Shown here: positions 19,724 through 32,097 of the stretch, piece after piece | How positions within the stretch are numbered: position 1 is the first letter of the stretch | How the letters are laid out: every line of letters starts with the position of its first letter | Assembly: GCF_026914185.1 (NCBI RefSeq) | Contig: NC_070566.1 | Location: forward strand, 3,534,001-3,598,000 | Direction of reading: 5' to 3' | Origin: Puccinia triticina | Taxonomy: Eukaryota; Basidiomycota; Pucciniomycetes; Pucciniales; Pucciniaceae | Length of the DNA stretch: 64,000 bases | Translations under genes and position numbers: made by a program | Notes under the pieces: generated by a model | Database searches by the model: none | The model's input: only the letters and a program-made list of their open reading frames with translations | What the model was told of the DNA's origin: nothing

Positions 19724-20522
19724 TATGGACTCCTGTCGGGTCTGAGCCGTGGCAGTCGGTTGAGGGGATGGTGCTGAGTGCTGCCCTCGTCGGTGGTCCT
19801 GCGAAAATATCGGGAATAGTCGAACAGAAGTGATAGCGGTTGGGGGGGGGGATTTGTTTGAGAGGGAACAAGGGGATGGAATACCCTCGGCGGTTTGGTT
19901 GGATGGAAAAACTCAGAAAAGAAACTCAGAGGGAAGCCGGCGCGGTCGTCGGAAACTCGGATAGTGCTCAAAAGAAATAAACTCAGGAAGCTCGGGTACT
20001 CAAAACTCAAAAAAAGGATACGGAGATGGATCGACACGATCCGGGATCAATAAACTCTCAAAACTGTGATGATATCTTTCTGGGGGGAAGAGAGTACCAT
20101 GCCGATCCCTCCTCCAAGTTCGGCTGAACTTGGATTCAGGCCCGCGACATGCCGCGCGACGAGCCCTCGCGCCCGCCGCGCCCGTACAACTAAGATGAGC
20201 AGAGAAGAAAGAACAACCAAAGAGACAAACCAACAACAAAGGCCAAGAAAACAAACAAAGCCAAAACCAACCCTCCTCCAACTCAACCTCTCCAACGCGC
20301 GCAAGGAAGAAACAGAAAAAAAAAGAGAAAGACACGTGTAAAAGAAATGTAAATAGAGGAAACAGAAACAAAACCACATAAAACAAAAGGGAAGAGAAGA
20401 AAGAAAGGAAAGGGAAAGAAGGAAAGAGGGTGAGAAATGATAACCGGAGATATTGAGGGTCTTGATGATCTTGAGGCCTTTATCCCGGTGTCTTGATCCT
20501 GTGTACGCGCCAGAACTCCACA
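19724..20522 (-). repeat. Gypsy 5' LTR (right copy)
   Basis: 799 bp, near-identical partner of 12007-12805. It is followed by the right CCGT duplication at 20523-20526, after which the copia frame resumes. Confidence 0.93.
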
Positions 20523-20526
20523 CCGT

Positions 20527-22679
20527 CTCCTACGGTCACGGTCGAACTACCCTGGCCTTCTCCTGACCACCGCGCCCCGTTGTTGCCACCTACTGCTTCC
20601 ACGGTACCTTCCACCCCTCCAGCGGCGCCCACCGTCCCTGCTCCATCCATTCCATCCATCCTTGATTCCCCACCCTTAAACATACCTCTCCAACCCCGCT
20701 TTGACCGACGGCTGACTGCATCCATGCATGCACCTCTGAACAGAGTTCGAGATCGGACCCCGTCGCCTGTCTCCTCGTCAAATGACACAGATGCATCGGA
20801 CGGTAAGTCTGCCCCGTCGCCGATCCCCCTTCCGTCGCCATTTCTTCGCCCTGCATCTCCTCCATCTCTTCTCCCATCTCCTCCTCTGCTTTCCCCTGTC
20901 GCACGGGCTCCTCCTAAGGTTCGCCCACCTTCACCGCTCCACAGGTCCTCTCCACCGGTGCTGCCTCCCGTTCTCCCGACTACGGAAAACTCCCCTCGTG
21001 TCCCTCAAGTGGCGAACCCTCCTCCGCCTCCCCCGCCCCGCGTCCCCTCGCCTCCACCGGTACGACGGTCCAACAGATCCAGGAAAGCCCCGGATCGCTA
21101 CGGGCAGTGGTCAAAATCAGCGACTGCTCCTGAAGAAGTTGACACTCCCAAGACCTGGCGCCAGCTTCAGCGGTCCCCACACAAGGACAAATGGCTAAAG
21201 GCTGCTAACAAAGAATTCTCTTCTCTTCTAGGGATGAACACGTGGAAATTGGTACCGCGTCCGGTGAAACGTCGTATCATAAAATTGAAATGGGTTTTTA
21301 AGGTCAAACGCAGACCGGACAAATCTATTCAGAAACTGAAAGCGCGGTTGGTCGCCATGGGCTACTCCCAAATTCGAGGTCTAGACTACAATGAGGTTTT
21401 TTCGCCCACACTTCGAATGGAGACATTTCGTCTCATCTGCACTCTCCTCGCCGCCCGGAGCTGGAAAGGCCGCCAGGTTGACTTCAAAACCGCGTTCCTA
21501 AACGGTCACCTCGACGAGCCGATCTACATGGAGCAACCAATCGGTTTCGAAGATTCCGCGCACCCGGACTATGTATGCAAGGTGACCAGATCTTTATACG
21601 GTCTGAAACAATCTCCCCGTCAGTGGAATCAAGAACTCAATTCTGCTCTCGTGGATCTTGGCATGTCTCAATCGAAATACGATCCCACGCTTTACTTCCG
21701 CATAACCGGCAAGAAGCTCGTGTGTGCGGTGACAGTTCACGTGGACGATCTCACGGTAGTGGGCGAGCCGGCTCATGTAGATGGGCTCATAACTTCCCTG
21801 GGCTCTCGATTTAAAATTGGGGCTGACGAGGACCTGCATCATTTTCTATCTATCAAAATCACCAGGGACCTTGAAACCCGTCTGATCTATCTTTCCCAAT
21901 CGCACTATATCGACGATATGATCTCTCGTTTTATTCCTGGAGATTCCCTCAACGTATCGACACCTACGGACTTGTTTTTCAAAGATCTCCGCCGGCGCAA
22001 GCCCGGAGATCCCATCTCATCCGGTCCGTACAACCAATTGATCGGGTCTCTTCTGTGGGTTGCGCAATGCACCAGACCGGATGTCTCGTTCGCCGTGAAC
22101 AGGCTTTCTCAGTTCCTGAAGGACCCCTCCGACTCTCACTGGACGGCTGCTGTTCGAATTCTCCGTTACCTCGCTGCTACCAAAAATCTCCGTCTCCGTC
22201 TTGGCGGCTCCCTCGTTTTCGGGGGTTTTTCTGACGCCGACTGGGCTGAAGACAGGGAGGATCGCAGGTCTACTTCGGCTTACACTTACCGTCTTGGTGA
22301 TGGATCAGTCTCGTGGAAATCTCGCAAACAGGCGACTGTTTCTCTTTCCAGCACCGAGGCAGAGTACAAAGCTCTCTCGGATTCGTGTAAAGAGGGTCTC
22401 TGGTTCCGCAACGTCCTAACTGAACTGTGCCTTCGTCCAAAGCAAGCAATTCCTCTCCACGTCGACAACGAAGGTGCAGAGGCTCTGGCCAACAACCCTG
22501 AACATCACTCGAGAACCAAGCACATTGATGCACGATATCATTTTGTGCGCGAGTGCGTCAAAGACTCCAAAATCAAGATTCTTCACGTCTCGACACATGA
22601 CATGCTGGCTGATATGTTAACAAAACCGCTATCCCGTCTGCTCCTCGAAAAGCACCGCCTTATGTTTGGTATCGTTTAG
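20527..22679 (+). pseudogene. Copia gag-pol, 3' part (reverse transcriptase, RNase H)
   Basis: Continues in the register of 9675-12006 once the gypsy insert and one CCGT are taken out; the whole polyprotein would be about 1,494 residues. It begins with a Pro/Ser-rich linker. Then follow the copia RT (RVT_2) blocks KLKWVFKVKRRPD, VDFKTAFLNGHLDEP and LYGLKQSPRQWN with the active site in VHVDDLTVVGE. RNase H of copia type follows (FSDADWAED, SSTEAEYKALS) and the closing ADMLTKPL box. No stop is seen within this half. The apparent open frame starting at 20493 lies partly in the gypsy LTR and is not a true start. Confidence 0.93.
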
Positions 22680-22745
22680 TTTTTTTTGTTGTCACTACAG
22701 TTTCTTTCCTCATGTTTTCATTTTTTTCTCTCATCTCAGATTCTC

Positions 22746-22757
22746 AGCAAGGGGGGG
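22746..22757 (+). promoter_or_regulatory. Copia polypurine tract
   Basis: AGCAAGGGGGGG directly before the TGTTGAGG of the 3' LTR. The identical string precedes the TGTTGAG end of the TRIM at 58840-59476 (minus strand). Confidence 0.8.
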
Positions 22758-23054
22758 TGTTGAGGTTGGCTCATCTGGTTGTCTGCTTCGATCTTCATTT
22801 CTCATCCGCTCATCTCATGTCACACGCCTGTCACATTGTTTCTTTGTTTCCGCTCGACTACATAACCTGGAGTAGCAGACGTTGGAAAGGCTTTCCTCAT
22901 CCTTTCCAACACACTCACCATACTCGTGTCTGCTGCTTCAGGTAAGTTTCATCTCTCTATATTTCTCTGTATAGTTGTCTCATATGAAATCAAAATCCTT
23001 TCCAACACACTCACCATACTCGTGTCTGCTGCTTCAGTCCCATTTATTTCATCA
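22758..23054 (+). repeat. Copia 3' LTR
   Basis: 297 bp with the same intron-like unit (22942-23037) as the 5' LTR. It is followed by the right target duplication GGATT at 23055-23059. Confidence 0.95.
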
Positions 23055-23292
23055 GGATTTTCAGTTTTCAGAGCCATTCTCACCCTGCAAGACATAGCCC
23101 GCTGGACAGCCAGTCATGTCCGGCTCATTCGACGCACACGGGTTTGCGCTGGACACCAGATATGTGAGTTTGAGCCCGGCCCGGGGTCTCTGAGGGCTAA
23201 GCATGGCTAGCCCACGGGCAGCCCGAGACCGCCCGATTATTATCCTACATCTTCCTCTTTGGATGTGATTTATCGTACTCAGGATTCTCAAG

Positions 23293-24932
23293 ATGGCTAC
23301 CTTAAGCGACCTGCCAACCGAGCTAATCGACAAGATAATTTATTTCACTACACTCCGTATTATAACTAGCCAACAATTAGAAGCGATCGAAAAAACATTC
23401 AAGCACTCTCGTGATGGGTATGACCACCATAGGGTTGACCACAACAGGATCATCAGTCTACAGGACCAACACATCGCAAGCTGCCATGAATGGTTTCAAC
23501 ACCATGAACGAACATACGTACGTTATACTTTCTTTCCTTGCACGGTCCTTAACCATAAACAGTACATGTCCCAAGCTAAATCCTTGAAATTGATCAAATG
23601 ATAGGCATCTCAAGTATCGTGGCCAGTGGCAGACGGCAAGTCATTGAACCTGCGAGACACTTCGGAACTGAAGATGAATAAAAACTTACCAATCTTGAAT
23701 CTGTTTCTGCAGGTCTCCCCGGGAATCCCCTATTACCATTATCCATGGTCAACCGCACCTTTCGACGATTGGCTCAGGCGAGGCTCTTCAGAGATGTGAC
23801 CTTGAAATCCCCTCGGCAGATGCCCTCGTTCTTTCAGGCGCTGGCTGGGCCATTCCCCGGTGATAACTCAATGGATGACCACGATGCACATAGCACTCAG
23901 GAGGACCAGATGAGTGACGTCCAGCGGTCTGGGGATACTCCTTGTCTGAACCAAGTGTCGCGATATGTTCGCTCGATACAGTTCTGGTGGAGCGGCATCT
24001 TTGAGAACACACAGGGCAACGGATTTCTGGCCCACGATATCATCCGGTCCTGTCCCCTTATCGAATACATCCACATTGATCATTCGTTCTTCAGTGAATG
24101 TGAACAGTCAATCATCGAAGCCTTAGCGAGTCGGCAGCTGATCCAAAAATTTACGACTATGGGACATTGGTCGAACCGTCCCGAGGTGGGTTTCTGCTGG
24201 CGAATCGACGAGGCCGTCGATCTACTCTCGAAGTGGGAATTTCTTCACACGATCGACTTGAGAATTATAGGCCGGCAAATCGAGACGCAGGAGTCAACGA
24301 TTCCCCCAACAATCCCGGTCTTGAATCATGCCCTACGGTCGGTTATCTTGACAAAGCCTGACTTAAGCGGGATCGAACTCTCGACACTTCTACAGGGCTC
24401 TCTGAAGAGCTTGTTAACGCTCCAGATCTTATATCCGACGTCGAGGCTTGACCGGCCCGGTTTATGTCGAATTCTAAGAGAATACACCAACCCTGACTTG
24501 GAAATCTTGATGATCGATGTGGATATTGAGTGGCACCCGATCCAAACAAACTGCGAAACTTCCGATGACCCTGCTAAAAATCGCGCCCTACTAGACATTG
24601 TTATCAAGTCCACCTACGCCTTCAGAAAGTTGAAAACCTTGCTTGTTGCTGGTTATCTAGTCGGCCCCCGGTTCCTGACCCTCCTCCCTCAATCCCTCAT
24701 AAAGCTTGCTGTTGCGAAATCTGAACTGCCATCTGCTGCGTTTTTTGAGGCCTTCTCAAGTGATCGCCAGCCTGACCCCCCTGGTGACTTGGATACCCTT
24801 TTGCCATGGCTGCCCAATTTGAAATGTTTATCAGTTCGGGATGAATGTAGGGCACACAGATGTCAGTTTTTATTTTCTGTCCTTTTCAAATTGGATTCAG
24901 AGGACATCATGAGGTCAGTAAAACTATACTAA
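23293..24932 (+). CDS. F-box-like protein, hypothetical
   Basis: Exon 1 starts at the ATG at 23293 and opens with an F-box-type start (LSDLPTELIDKIIYFT). The second exon begins at about 23713 after TTTCTGCAG and carries the rest of the motif (LLPLSMVNRTFRRLAQARLF), continuing as a long frame to the TAA at 24932. By family, F-box proteins link substrates to SCF ubiquitin ligases; the C-terminal part would hold leucine-rich repeats, and the Leu-rich spacing here fits loosely. Exon 1 must end at about 23521 to keep phase, although the stronger donor GTACGT is at 23518, so the junction is uncertain. A further frame (about 25010-25210) looks like a continuation but is out of phase and has a TAG, so the 3' end may be truncated or decayed. 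It lies directly beside the copia element. Confidence 0.6.
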
Positions 24933-25874
24933 CGCGAAACTGAAAATGAATAATCTTCATTTACAAAAAAATAACGTTCCTCGTGGGTATCCGCATCTGA
25001 GACTGTAGGGCCCATTGAAGACCGAAATCTCATGTCAGAGATGATGGAAAAACGAGGGGTGTGTTTCCATGCAAGTTGCCACTGCGGGCCAGACTTTGGT
25101 AGGATAGAGTTGAATTAGGACGAGGCGGTGGAAGTGCTGGAAACTGTGGATGAGCAAAACATGAGAATGGTACATCGGTTCGAAAAGGACGCTCGCTTGA
25201 CCTTGTTCTATGTAGTAAGTAACAGTAAGTATTGGAAATCACCTCCCGCATCAAATTCTGTTATCAAAATAACCCATTATGGTCATTGGTTACTGTTTCA
25301 ATCCATTTCGACCTCCAGGTCATCATTCAACAAGACGTCATTGATAGCTGAAGGCACGAAATGTGTGACGTTCGATGAAAATGAGAATTTATTTGAATAT
25401 GTATAGCGGCTAAATATGTGGCTGACGGTTTTACAAACATTGGGCGTCCAACGATCCTGGTAGTGCTTGTGTTGTGCTATCATGGACCCGTGTCATTGCC
25501 CATCAAACTGGGCTGCTCTCCGGCCTTTTTTCTTTGCACTCTACATACCTTGAGGAGGGCCGCACTGGAGCCCGGAGCCTGAGGGTCGGCGAATTTGTTC
25601 CCGTCGAAATCCCGGCGGGTATACCCGCCCCGCAGATACCACCTCGCGGGAATCGGGTATGCCCGCGGGACCGGGACACGGGTATACGGGCCAACCCGCG
25701 CGAGCCACCTTCCAGTGCCCCGAACTTAGCACAAGTCCCTCGCCTGCCGGGTTGTCGGCGCCAGGGGGTGAGGCGCGCCAAGGTGCGCGCCCCCCCGGTG
25801 CGCGCACCCGGGGCCCCGGAAATCCCAAAAATGGGGGTCGGCGCGCACCTGACTTACCCTACTTTTTGAGAGAA
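24933..25874. other. Possible decayed gene tail and GC-rich repeat
   Basis: From 25010 to 25210 there is a coding-like stretch with an internal TAG, perhaps the lost end of the F-box gene. At 25540-25870 the DNA becomes strikingly GC-rich with palindromic GCGGGTATACCCGC and the string CTTAGCACAAGTCCCTC, which recurs near 29030, 44810 and 61640. No intact gene. Confidence 0.4.
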
Positions 25875-26972
25875 CGTTGCAACAGCTCTTCCCTTACAAC
25901 TTAAAGACAGTCGATCAACCTTTGAATTACTGGCTTACCCTTCCCTACACACCCGATTCAAGTGCATTTGAAGAAGCTAGCCATTGGCATCCTCAAAGTT
26001 GTTCCCCATGCTGCCGGAGTTGAGGGGCTATTCTCCATCATGAGTGCAATTACAGTTGCGAGGGGCATATTACTGTACAGATTAAACCCCCGGGGGCCCC
26101 CGGTTCGGAATTTTGGGATCTGGGAGGAAAAAAAAAACAGGAGATTCAGCCTAATTTGGCAGGATCTGACACTGATCTTCTGAATGAACAACCTCTTGGA
26201 TGGTCTTGAGTCTCGAAGAGAAGCAGTCGGCAACGGCCGCGTGTGGAGCAAAATTGTGTGAAGGGTGCTGAGAGGTGAAGAGGGCACTCGGACTCTGTAG
26301 CTATGGGCTGATGAGTGCTCGGACAGGCTCGGACCCCATGACTATGGGTTTATGAGATCCATAGTCATGGAGTTACAGGTTATAAACCCATAATTATGGG
26401 CTCATGGCATGTACTTAGCATTGGGTTCGGAATGTAGGGGCCAAAAAAAAAAAAAAAAAAACTGGCTGGTCAGAAACCTTAGCCGGGATAGAACTAGAAT
26501 CTACAGCCTCCAAAAGGCCCAAAACTATCATTTACATGTTATGTTAAGCCCATATGCATGGGCCTAATTTGGCCTGCGTCTCAGATCTGATTTTGTGGGC
26601 AAGGCCGTACAGTAATATGCCCCTCGCAACTGTAAAACTAAATCTTGAAATCAAATGTCACCCATCACCTTGAAGATGATGGCCCAACTTACGCTTCAAC
26701 TCCTCATGAATGGCAATCAATTACCAGCACAAAACATGAAGACCTATGATGCATTTCTCACTCCGGCAGAACTAGATGAATTTGAATCCGGGGTCTTTGC
26801 TGAAGAGCAAATGCAAGTAGTTGCCTCACGGGACAACACTTTTGTGGACACCATCTTTGATTTTGACGTGTGGGAAAACCAACCTCAACCGTCTGAAAAA
26901 GTGATTGACCTCAAAACTATCCAAGAAAACCCGGCCAATTGCAACTGGGACCCAAACAATCTTTGGGTTTGA
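25875..26972 (+). pseudogene. hAT transposase C-terminus, relic
   Basis: The C-terminal hAT dimerisation region is recognisable: LNYWLTLPYTPDSS near 25915, then, one frame shift later, LKKLAIGILKVVPHAAG, a family-type VEGLFSIMSAI and, after an insertion, the conserved Lys-Thr-Lys...Asn-x-Met stretch with MSPITLKMMAQL. It ends in an acidic tail at 26972. Three lesions are visible: a frameshift near 25960, a 580-bp TA-flanked insertion at 26053-26632 in the dimerisation helix, and an in-frame TGA at 26646-26648 where the family usually has Arg. The N-terminal zinc finger and catalytic core are missing from the window. Domain identity is from family knowledge of the hAT dimerisation fold. Confidence 0.75.
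26053..26632. mobile_element. 580-bp TA-flanked element inserted in the hAT relic
   Basis: Inverted ends CAGTTGCGAGGGGCATATTA and the complement at 26606-26632, flanked by TA at 26051-26052 and 26633-26634. Removing the element and one TA brings the hAT frame back into register, confirming the ends. Inside are a perfect 12-bp hairpin (CCATGACTATGG near 26336), an A18-type run at about 26443-26461 and a tRNA T-arm-like stretch on the minus strand near 26490. No transposase. Confidence 0.85.
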
Positions 26973-28458
26973 ATCTCATTTCACTCCCTCGTCTTTTTTT
27001 GTACTTCTTCAGCTGTCTAATGTCATGAAATTTAATGTACATGTCAATTAAATATGTGATGTGATTCAAAAAAAGTTAAAACTAGGCGGGGCCAAGCTTG
27101 CCGGGGCGCCACCAGCCAAAGGCCTTTGGGCGCTCAGCTGGCGCCCCTGGGCGCGCACCTTTTGAAAAGGTGGCGCTGACAACCCTACTGCCGGGGGGCG
27201 TGGCACAAAGCGCCTCGCACGAAGTGCGACCTCCCGTCAGGGCGGGACTTGCATGGAATCCCTGATTCCTGGCGTTTTGACAAAATGAAAGGGTTTTTTA
27301 TCAAGGTCCTTACTAAACAAAATATGGTTATTCTGCCATTACACGTAGTTTTACAATCTGACAGGACTTTGCCCGCTTGATTTTAAGGATTCTTCAAAAT
27401 TTTGAATTTACTTCCTACACTTTGAAGGGTGTACGTTTTTATGGTGCCACTGCAGCCCATTTTTCATAGTTCCATTTTGATTTTTGAGCTCACATGGTTT
27501 TTTGATTAAATCAGTGTGCACTTTTGCAGTGGCTTTCAAAACTTTTAAATTTGTTTTCCTACATGAAAAGGGGTGGGCTTTAGGGTAAAATTGATCACCT
27601 CAAAATGAGATTTCCATGAAGAAAATTCCTTTTCTATGTTTACACACAGTTTTTCAGGGCCCCAGGACTGAGCAGAAAACACAGTTTTCCACATTTCCCC
27701 ATGTTTTTTTGCTTTGGAGTTTTTATGTTTCCATTCACCTGAATGTGTTCCACACAGCTTGCTGGAATTCACCAGCAACCTGGTTTTGTACCAGCCCCCT
27801 TAGATAGCCTTGGTTGGTGCCTGGGTGGGAGCCTCAGGCAAGCATAAAATGTTTGCCTAGGATTCCCTGAAAATCTTGACAGCTTTCTAGCAGCTCTTGG
27901 AAAGGCTAAAGCTCCCAGCTTTTAGAATGGCTGCCTGGGTGATTTGAGGTATTTTAGCAGCTTTCAGGTTGTCATTGGCAAGCTGGTAGATGTGCAAAAA
28001 GTCAAAGGGGGAGATCCGACTACCTCAGCAGCCAATATCAGTGAGCTGATCCCCAACATTTGACCAGACAGCCCTTTCCATGCAATCTCTTGGCAAGCTT
28101 CCTATTCTAACATTTGACCAGAGACAGCCTGGCCGTCAGAGATTTGATGGTCAGGTTGCCAGGTCTGGAAGGTCAAGCTGACAAGTATTGCTGTTCAACC
28201 GCCACTTTGGGACCCTTGGCAGTTGGGGTGCCAACAAACACAGAGGTCAGCCGCCGGGCGGCTTGTCCACAAAGTATGGACCAGTGGCCGCCCACCACAT
28301 GCATGCCATTACCATCAAGTCACACCGACTGTGACCAGCAAAACCACAGCAGACCGGCATGTTTTTCCGGTTGGCGTTGGACAATGTTTGATGTTGGGTT
28401 CTTGGCCCAAAGGCACCAAAACTGCTTGTGTGGTGTATATCTTTTTATGTATATCTCA
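26973..28458. other. Intergenic, repeat-derived
   Basis: No gene recognised. A GC-rich palindromic patch lies at about 27085-27240 (GGCGCCACCAGCC, GGCGCGCACC). The remainder is AT-rich with only short unconvincing frames. Confidence 0.4.
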
Positions 28459-28880
28459 GGCACAAGGTATCAGAAATAAAGTAGAGAAAATTTTTGGCCT
28501 GCCTCTGTGTGACCACATACCTTCAGAATCCCCTTTGAATCCCTAAACAAACATACAAAACGTGGGTTCTTGGAGGGTAGTTCAAACAGTTCTTTGGCAA
28601 TTTTTTAAAAATCTGATTCAGGCCCCACAAATACCAAGAAAAAACCAACAGCAAGCCATGCCCCTTTTGCATCTCATGGGCTGGTTTGATTGACTTCCAT
28701 GCAATTGTGTAGCTGCTGCAGAAGCAAACTTAACCCAAGGCCCTCGCTGCTGCACCAAAATTGGCTTTATTTGCCTGTCGTGCAAGGTAGGGCATAAGTC
28801 ACTCTCTTCGGAGGGTTACTTGCGCCTTCAAAAAAAGGACAGATAAATATGCTCACAGGAGTTGTTTGACTGGTGTGGGC
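28459..28880. repeat. Left arm of a roughly 0.4-kb inverted repeat pair
   Basis: Matches 38951-39345 in inverted orientation at roughly 85-90 percent by eye (for example TTCTTGGAGGGTAGTTCAAA and CATCTCATGGGCT). The outer edge is GGCACAAGGTA. The two arms bracket the MULE-like gene, as long terminal inverted repeats of a Mutator-type element would, but no clear target duplication is seen. Confidence 0.65.
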
Positions 28881-31616
28881 CAAATAGCTGGCTGGGCGCC
28901 GCTGGGCAGCCCGTGTCTGCCTCATTGCCTACACGGGTTTGGGTTGGACACCAAATTCAGGTGATTTTTCTCTGCCTGGCCTGTCTGATTATGTAGCGGG
29001 TTGAGCTGGGCTAGCCCGTGGGCAGCCCTTAACTTAACACAAGTCCCTTGCTTTGGAGGGCCCGGGTGTAGCCTGCGCTGGCGCGAAGTGCAAGCCTCCA
29101 AAGGAGGCACTTGGGAATAATTTTGAATTTTGAATTGAGAGCTTGGGGCTGTTTGGCAGGGAAAATGCTGCCCTCACATTTGCCCCACCTTTTTCAGCTA
29201 TATGCTAGTCCAGACAGCGCTGCAACTTTCAATCCCGCTCCAATTAGCCGGCCAAAGAGTCTCCCTGCGAGGGAGAACACTGAAAGCAAGTGACATGTAA
29301 ATGAAATGGATCAAACAAGCATATCACAGATCATATAGTACAAGTAGGAGGAATTCCTCCAACTTGGAAGATTCCTCAGATTAGATACCACACCCAACTT
29401 GATTGTAGTTTTGACCAACTCAAATACTGCAATTGGGGCTTTCATCTATCTCTTTTCCTTTTATATTTATTTTGATTTTGACACCTCCACTTGACCTCGC
29501 CAATACCGGGTAAGTCAAGCTTCCTATTCTTATCTCTCCTTCATCTAGTTTCCTAGAGAGTTGTGATAGACTCCGGTTGACAAGAAGTCAACAGCCCCTC
29601 CTTAAGGAGGCGTGGTTTCATTCCTCCTGCTGAGCCGGTAGAGTAGAGCTCCAACAAGTATGTCGTGATAGCTGTTATCATACAATTCCATTCAGAGCAC
29701 GGTCACTGAAGAGACACACCCTGACAACCTTCCTGGAGGAAAATCCTTCAGCCAAAAAAGACGGCCAAAAGGCCTGAGTTTTCTGTATCTTTCCGGGCTA
29801 GACAGACCACCCAGGGTTATCAACTTCTCCATAAATGAATTATTGAAGTTTTCATTTACCTGAGTAGCTGTATGGATCTGTGGCTGATATGCCCCCTGTG
29901 CCAATTGAACAAGGTGCCTCCAAGAGAGAACCTCACTCAAATGCCAGGGAATGGATACTATTAGCCCAAAATACAACAAAAAAAGTTATGGCCAAAAAGC
30001 CAAGATGCTAGACTACATGCCAAATTTCACACCATGTTAATTGGCTTGATGGTTTGGGAGTTACAAGTGTCTGAGTTGCAAAAAGGCAAGAAAAGCCACA
30101 AAAAGCCACAGCTGGGACTTTACTCACAAGCCCCTCTTTCAGAGGCTTGCTTCGCGGGGCTCCTTTGGCGCGCCAGGTCCCCCGGCCCATGAAACAAGGG
30201 GATTTTGGCATGTGCTAAGCTAGGGGCAGCCCAAGCCTTGGCACCCTTAATCAGGCTGATCTTTGAACGCCGGCTGCGCCCGCAGGCTAAGTCTGCTCCA
30301 CAGCCGCCAGAAGTCTCATTGGATCCAACAAAAGGGTGTCTGTCAATGGCGCCAAGGGTGGGGGCTGAAAGCCCAACCCAACCAGCACTCCAGTCCTCAT
30401 CCTCATCCTCTTTGTTTCTCTATACTGTATGAGCTGACAGATTTATTTTTTGGTTATTTACTAGGTCATGAAGGACCCGCAGGATGCGGTACTCCAACAG
30501 AAACAGCATTCATCAGCGTCGGCAAACTTCCAAAAATACCAGACTCTAAAAGCCACAACGTTCAGAAGGGGGCCGCAAAACTATCAACAACAAGTTAAAT
30601 GCAACCACATACTTGTTAATGTGGATCCCCAGTGTCCCAAAGCAGGTATGAATATCCAAGGATCATCCACAACTCACCCGGATTTCCCGCGTCCCAAAGC
30701 AGGTTATGAATCTCCAAGGATCATCACCCAGAATTCCCATGCTCCAAGGCTAGAGCCGTCTTGGGAAACTCGGTTTGGTAGACAGAAAAGTGGAAAAATA
30801 AAACATTTTTTCTATGCCACATAATTACTCATACTAGGCCTCAAGATACCACCAAATGGACCCCAGAAATGGATTCTACGGCCAATCTCACCCCTAGTCA
30901 CCATTGGAAGCACCCCTGGGCCCCCTCTAGTGTGGAAGTTACACCTCATGGACACCTATCACACGGCCAGCCCCAGTAACCCAGCTGTCACCTGCCTCAA
31001 CCCAAGTTTCACAGTAGTACACTTATAAATATCACAGGATACAAAAATACATCTCCACCACTGCTCAAATTTGGGCTTGGGTTGACAATGGCCCAACTTC
31101 GCGGTTGGCAAAAGGTTGGGCTGGGTGGGCGCCAACCTGCCTGCCCAGAGTTTGACTGTGGGATCGGATTGTGTCAAAGTCTAAGATTGGTTGGGCCCCC
31201 CTTGACCTGACCAATTCAGCACCGCGGGCGGTTGGATGGGTTGGCCGTGTCTAACCCAGCCAACCCATGCCGGCTCTGATCAGCGTGCCCACGGGGGAAG
31301 CTGGTTGGGCATGACAAGAGCCCAACCAGCTTTACTCAGTGGGTGGGCCAACGCAATCATGGTTGGCGCTGAGCAGCGCGCCAACGTTGTACTCTGGTTG
31401 AGCCCCCGTTAGGCCAACCAAGAAATGATTTTTTTTTTAAAAAAAACATATTTTCTGAGCCTCTTTCCATGTTTGGAAAAAGGCTACATAAGTGAGAAAT
31501 TACAAAAAAAAAAAAAGACTCTTGTCCAAATCTGCAGACTTTGTCTGACAAAATTTGGAGAAATGGGGTTGATATTGCACAATAAACTGCCAAGCATGCC
31601 AAGAAATGTGTGATGT

Positions 31617-31718
31617 CTTAGTCGGCAAGGCTGGTGCTTCTCTGTCGAGTGCAGCAAGCTGTAGTTTGTCAGTCCTTGAAGTGCACTGATGTACTGGGTT
31701 CAACCCCAGTAGCAAGCC
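31617..31718 (+). other. tRNA-like, possibly SINE-derived sequence
   Basis: GGGTTCAACCCC (about 31696-31707) fits the Pol III B box, and TAGTCGGCAAGG (about 31619) fits most of an A box. The ends do not pair as an acceptor stem, so it is not a functional tRNA gene. A tRNA-derived SINE fragment is the simplest guess. Confidence 0.35.
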
Positions 31719-32097
31719 ATATTTTTGTTACCCGCTCACCGGACCCCAACCGCGGCGCCCACGGCAGGCCAACTTGAGGAATTCGCCAACCGCGGGCCCT
31801 GCACGTGGGAGGTTGCGCCGACCGCGGGTGGCAATCACTCCCGCTCCGGGTGACACCAAAACTTCAGGATGGGGTTGCGGGGGTTGTCTCCACATTGCGT
31901 CCAATGTCAAACCGCGGTTGGGGGTGCTCCGTGGTGTCCCTGTCAGGCTACACTCATTACATATTAGCAAAATAGACTCCTTTAAATACATAGTATGACA
32001 TCATTTGTATCTACACCCACCAGCTAAAATCCCTCACCCTGTTGTCTAGATTATCTGAAACCCTAACCCACAAGCCCCTTTGGGGCTCCACTTTTGT

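Larger units (their letters stand above)
12007..20522 (-). mobile_element. Ty3/gypsy retrotransposon nested in copia
   Basis: An 8,516-bp minus-strand element with 799-bp LTRs (12007-12805 and 19724-20522) that end TGTGGA...TCCATA in its own orientation. It has a 4-bp CCGT duplication, a tRNA-Tyr-type primer site next to the 5' LTR, and a polypurine tract (CTGGGAGGAGA) next to the 3' LTR. Gag-protease and pol reading frames lie between. The LTRs differ at one noticed base (near 12151 versus 19870), so insertion is very recent. One in-frame TGA breaks pol just before the reverse transcriptase. Five homologous intron-like modules lie in the leader, in pol and at the pol end. Confidence 0.95.
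9242..23054 (+). mobile_element. Ty1/copia retrotransposon (split by a nested gypsy element)
   Basis: Two 297-bp LTRs beginning TGTTGAGG and ending TTTCATCA flank a plus-strand gag-pol frame with Gag, protease, integrase, reverse transcriptase and RNase H in copia order. The target duplication is GGATT (9237-9241 and 23055-23059). The only LTR difference I noticed is one base in a T-run (near 9332 versus 22848), so insertion was recent. The element is inactive: a nonsense codon interrupts integrase and an 8.5-kb gypsy element sits in the frame at 12006/12007. Without that insert it would be about 5.3 kb. Confidence 0.95.

Noticed and set aside
31617..31718. Functional tRNA gene
   Set aside because: B box fits but the acceptor ends do not pair and the A box is imperfect.
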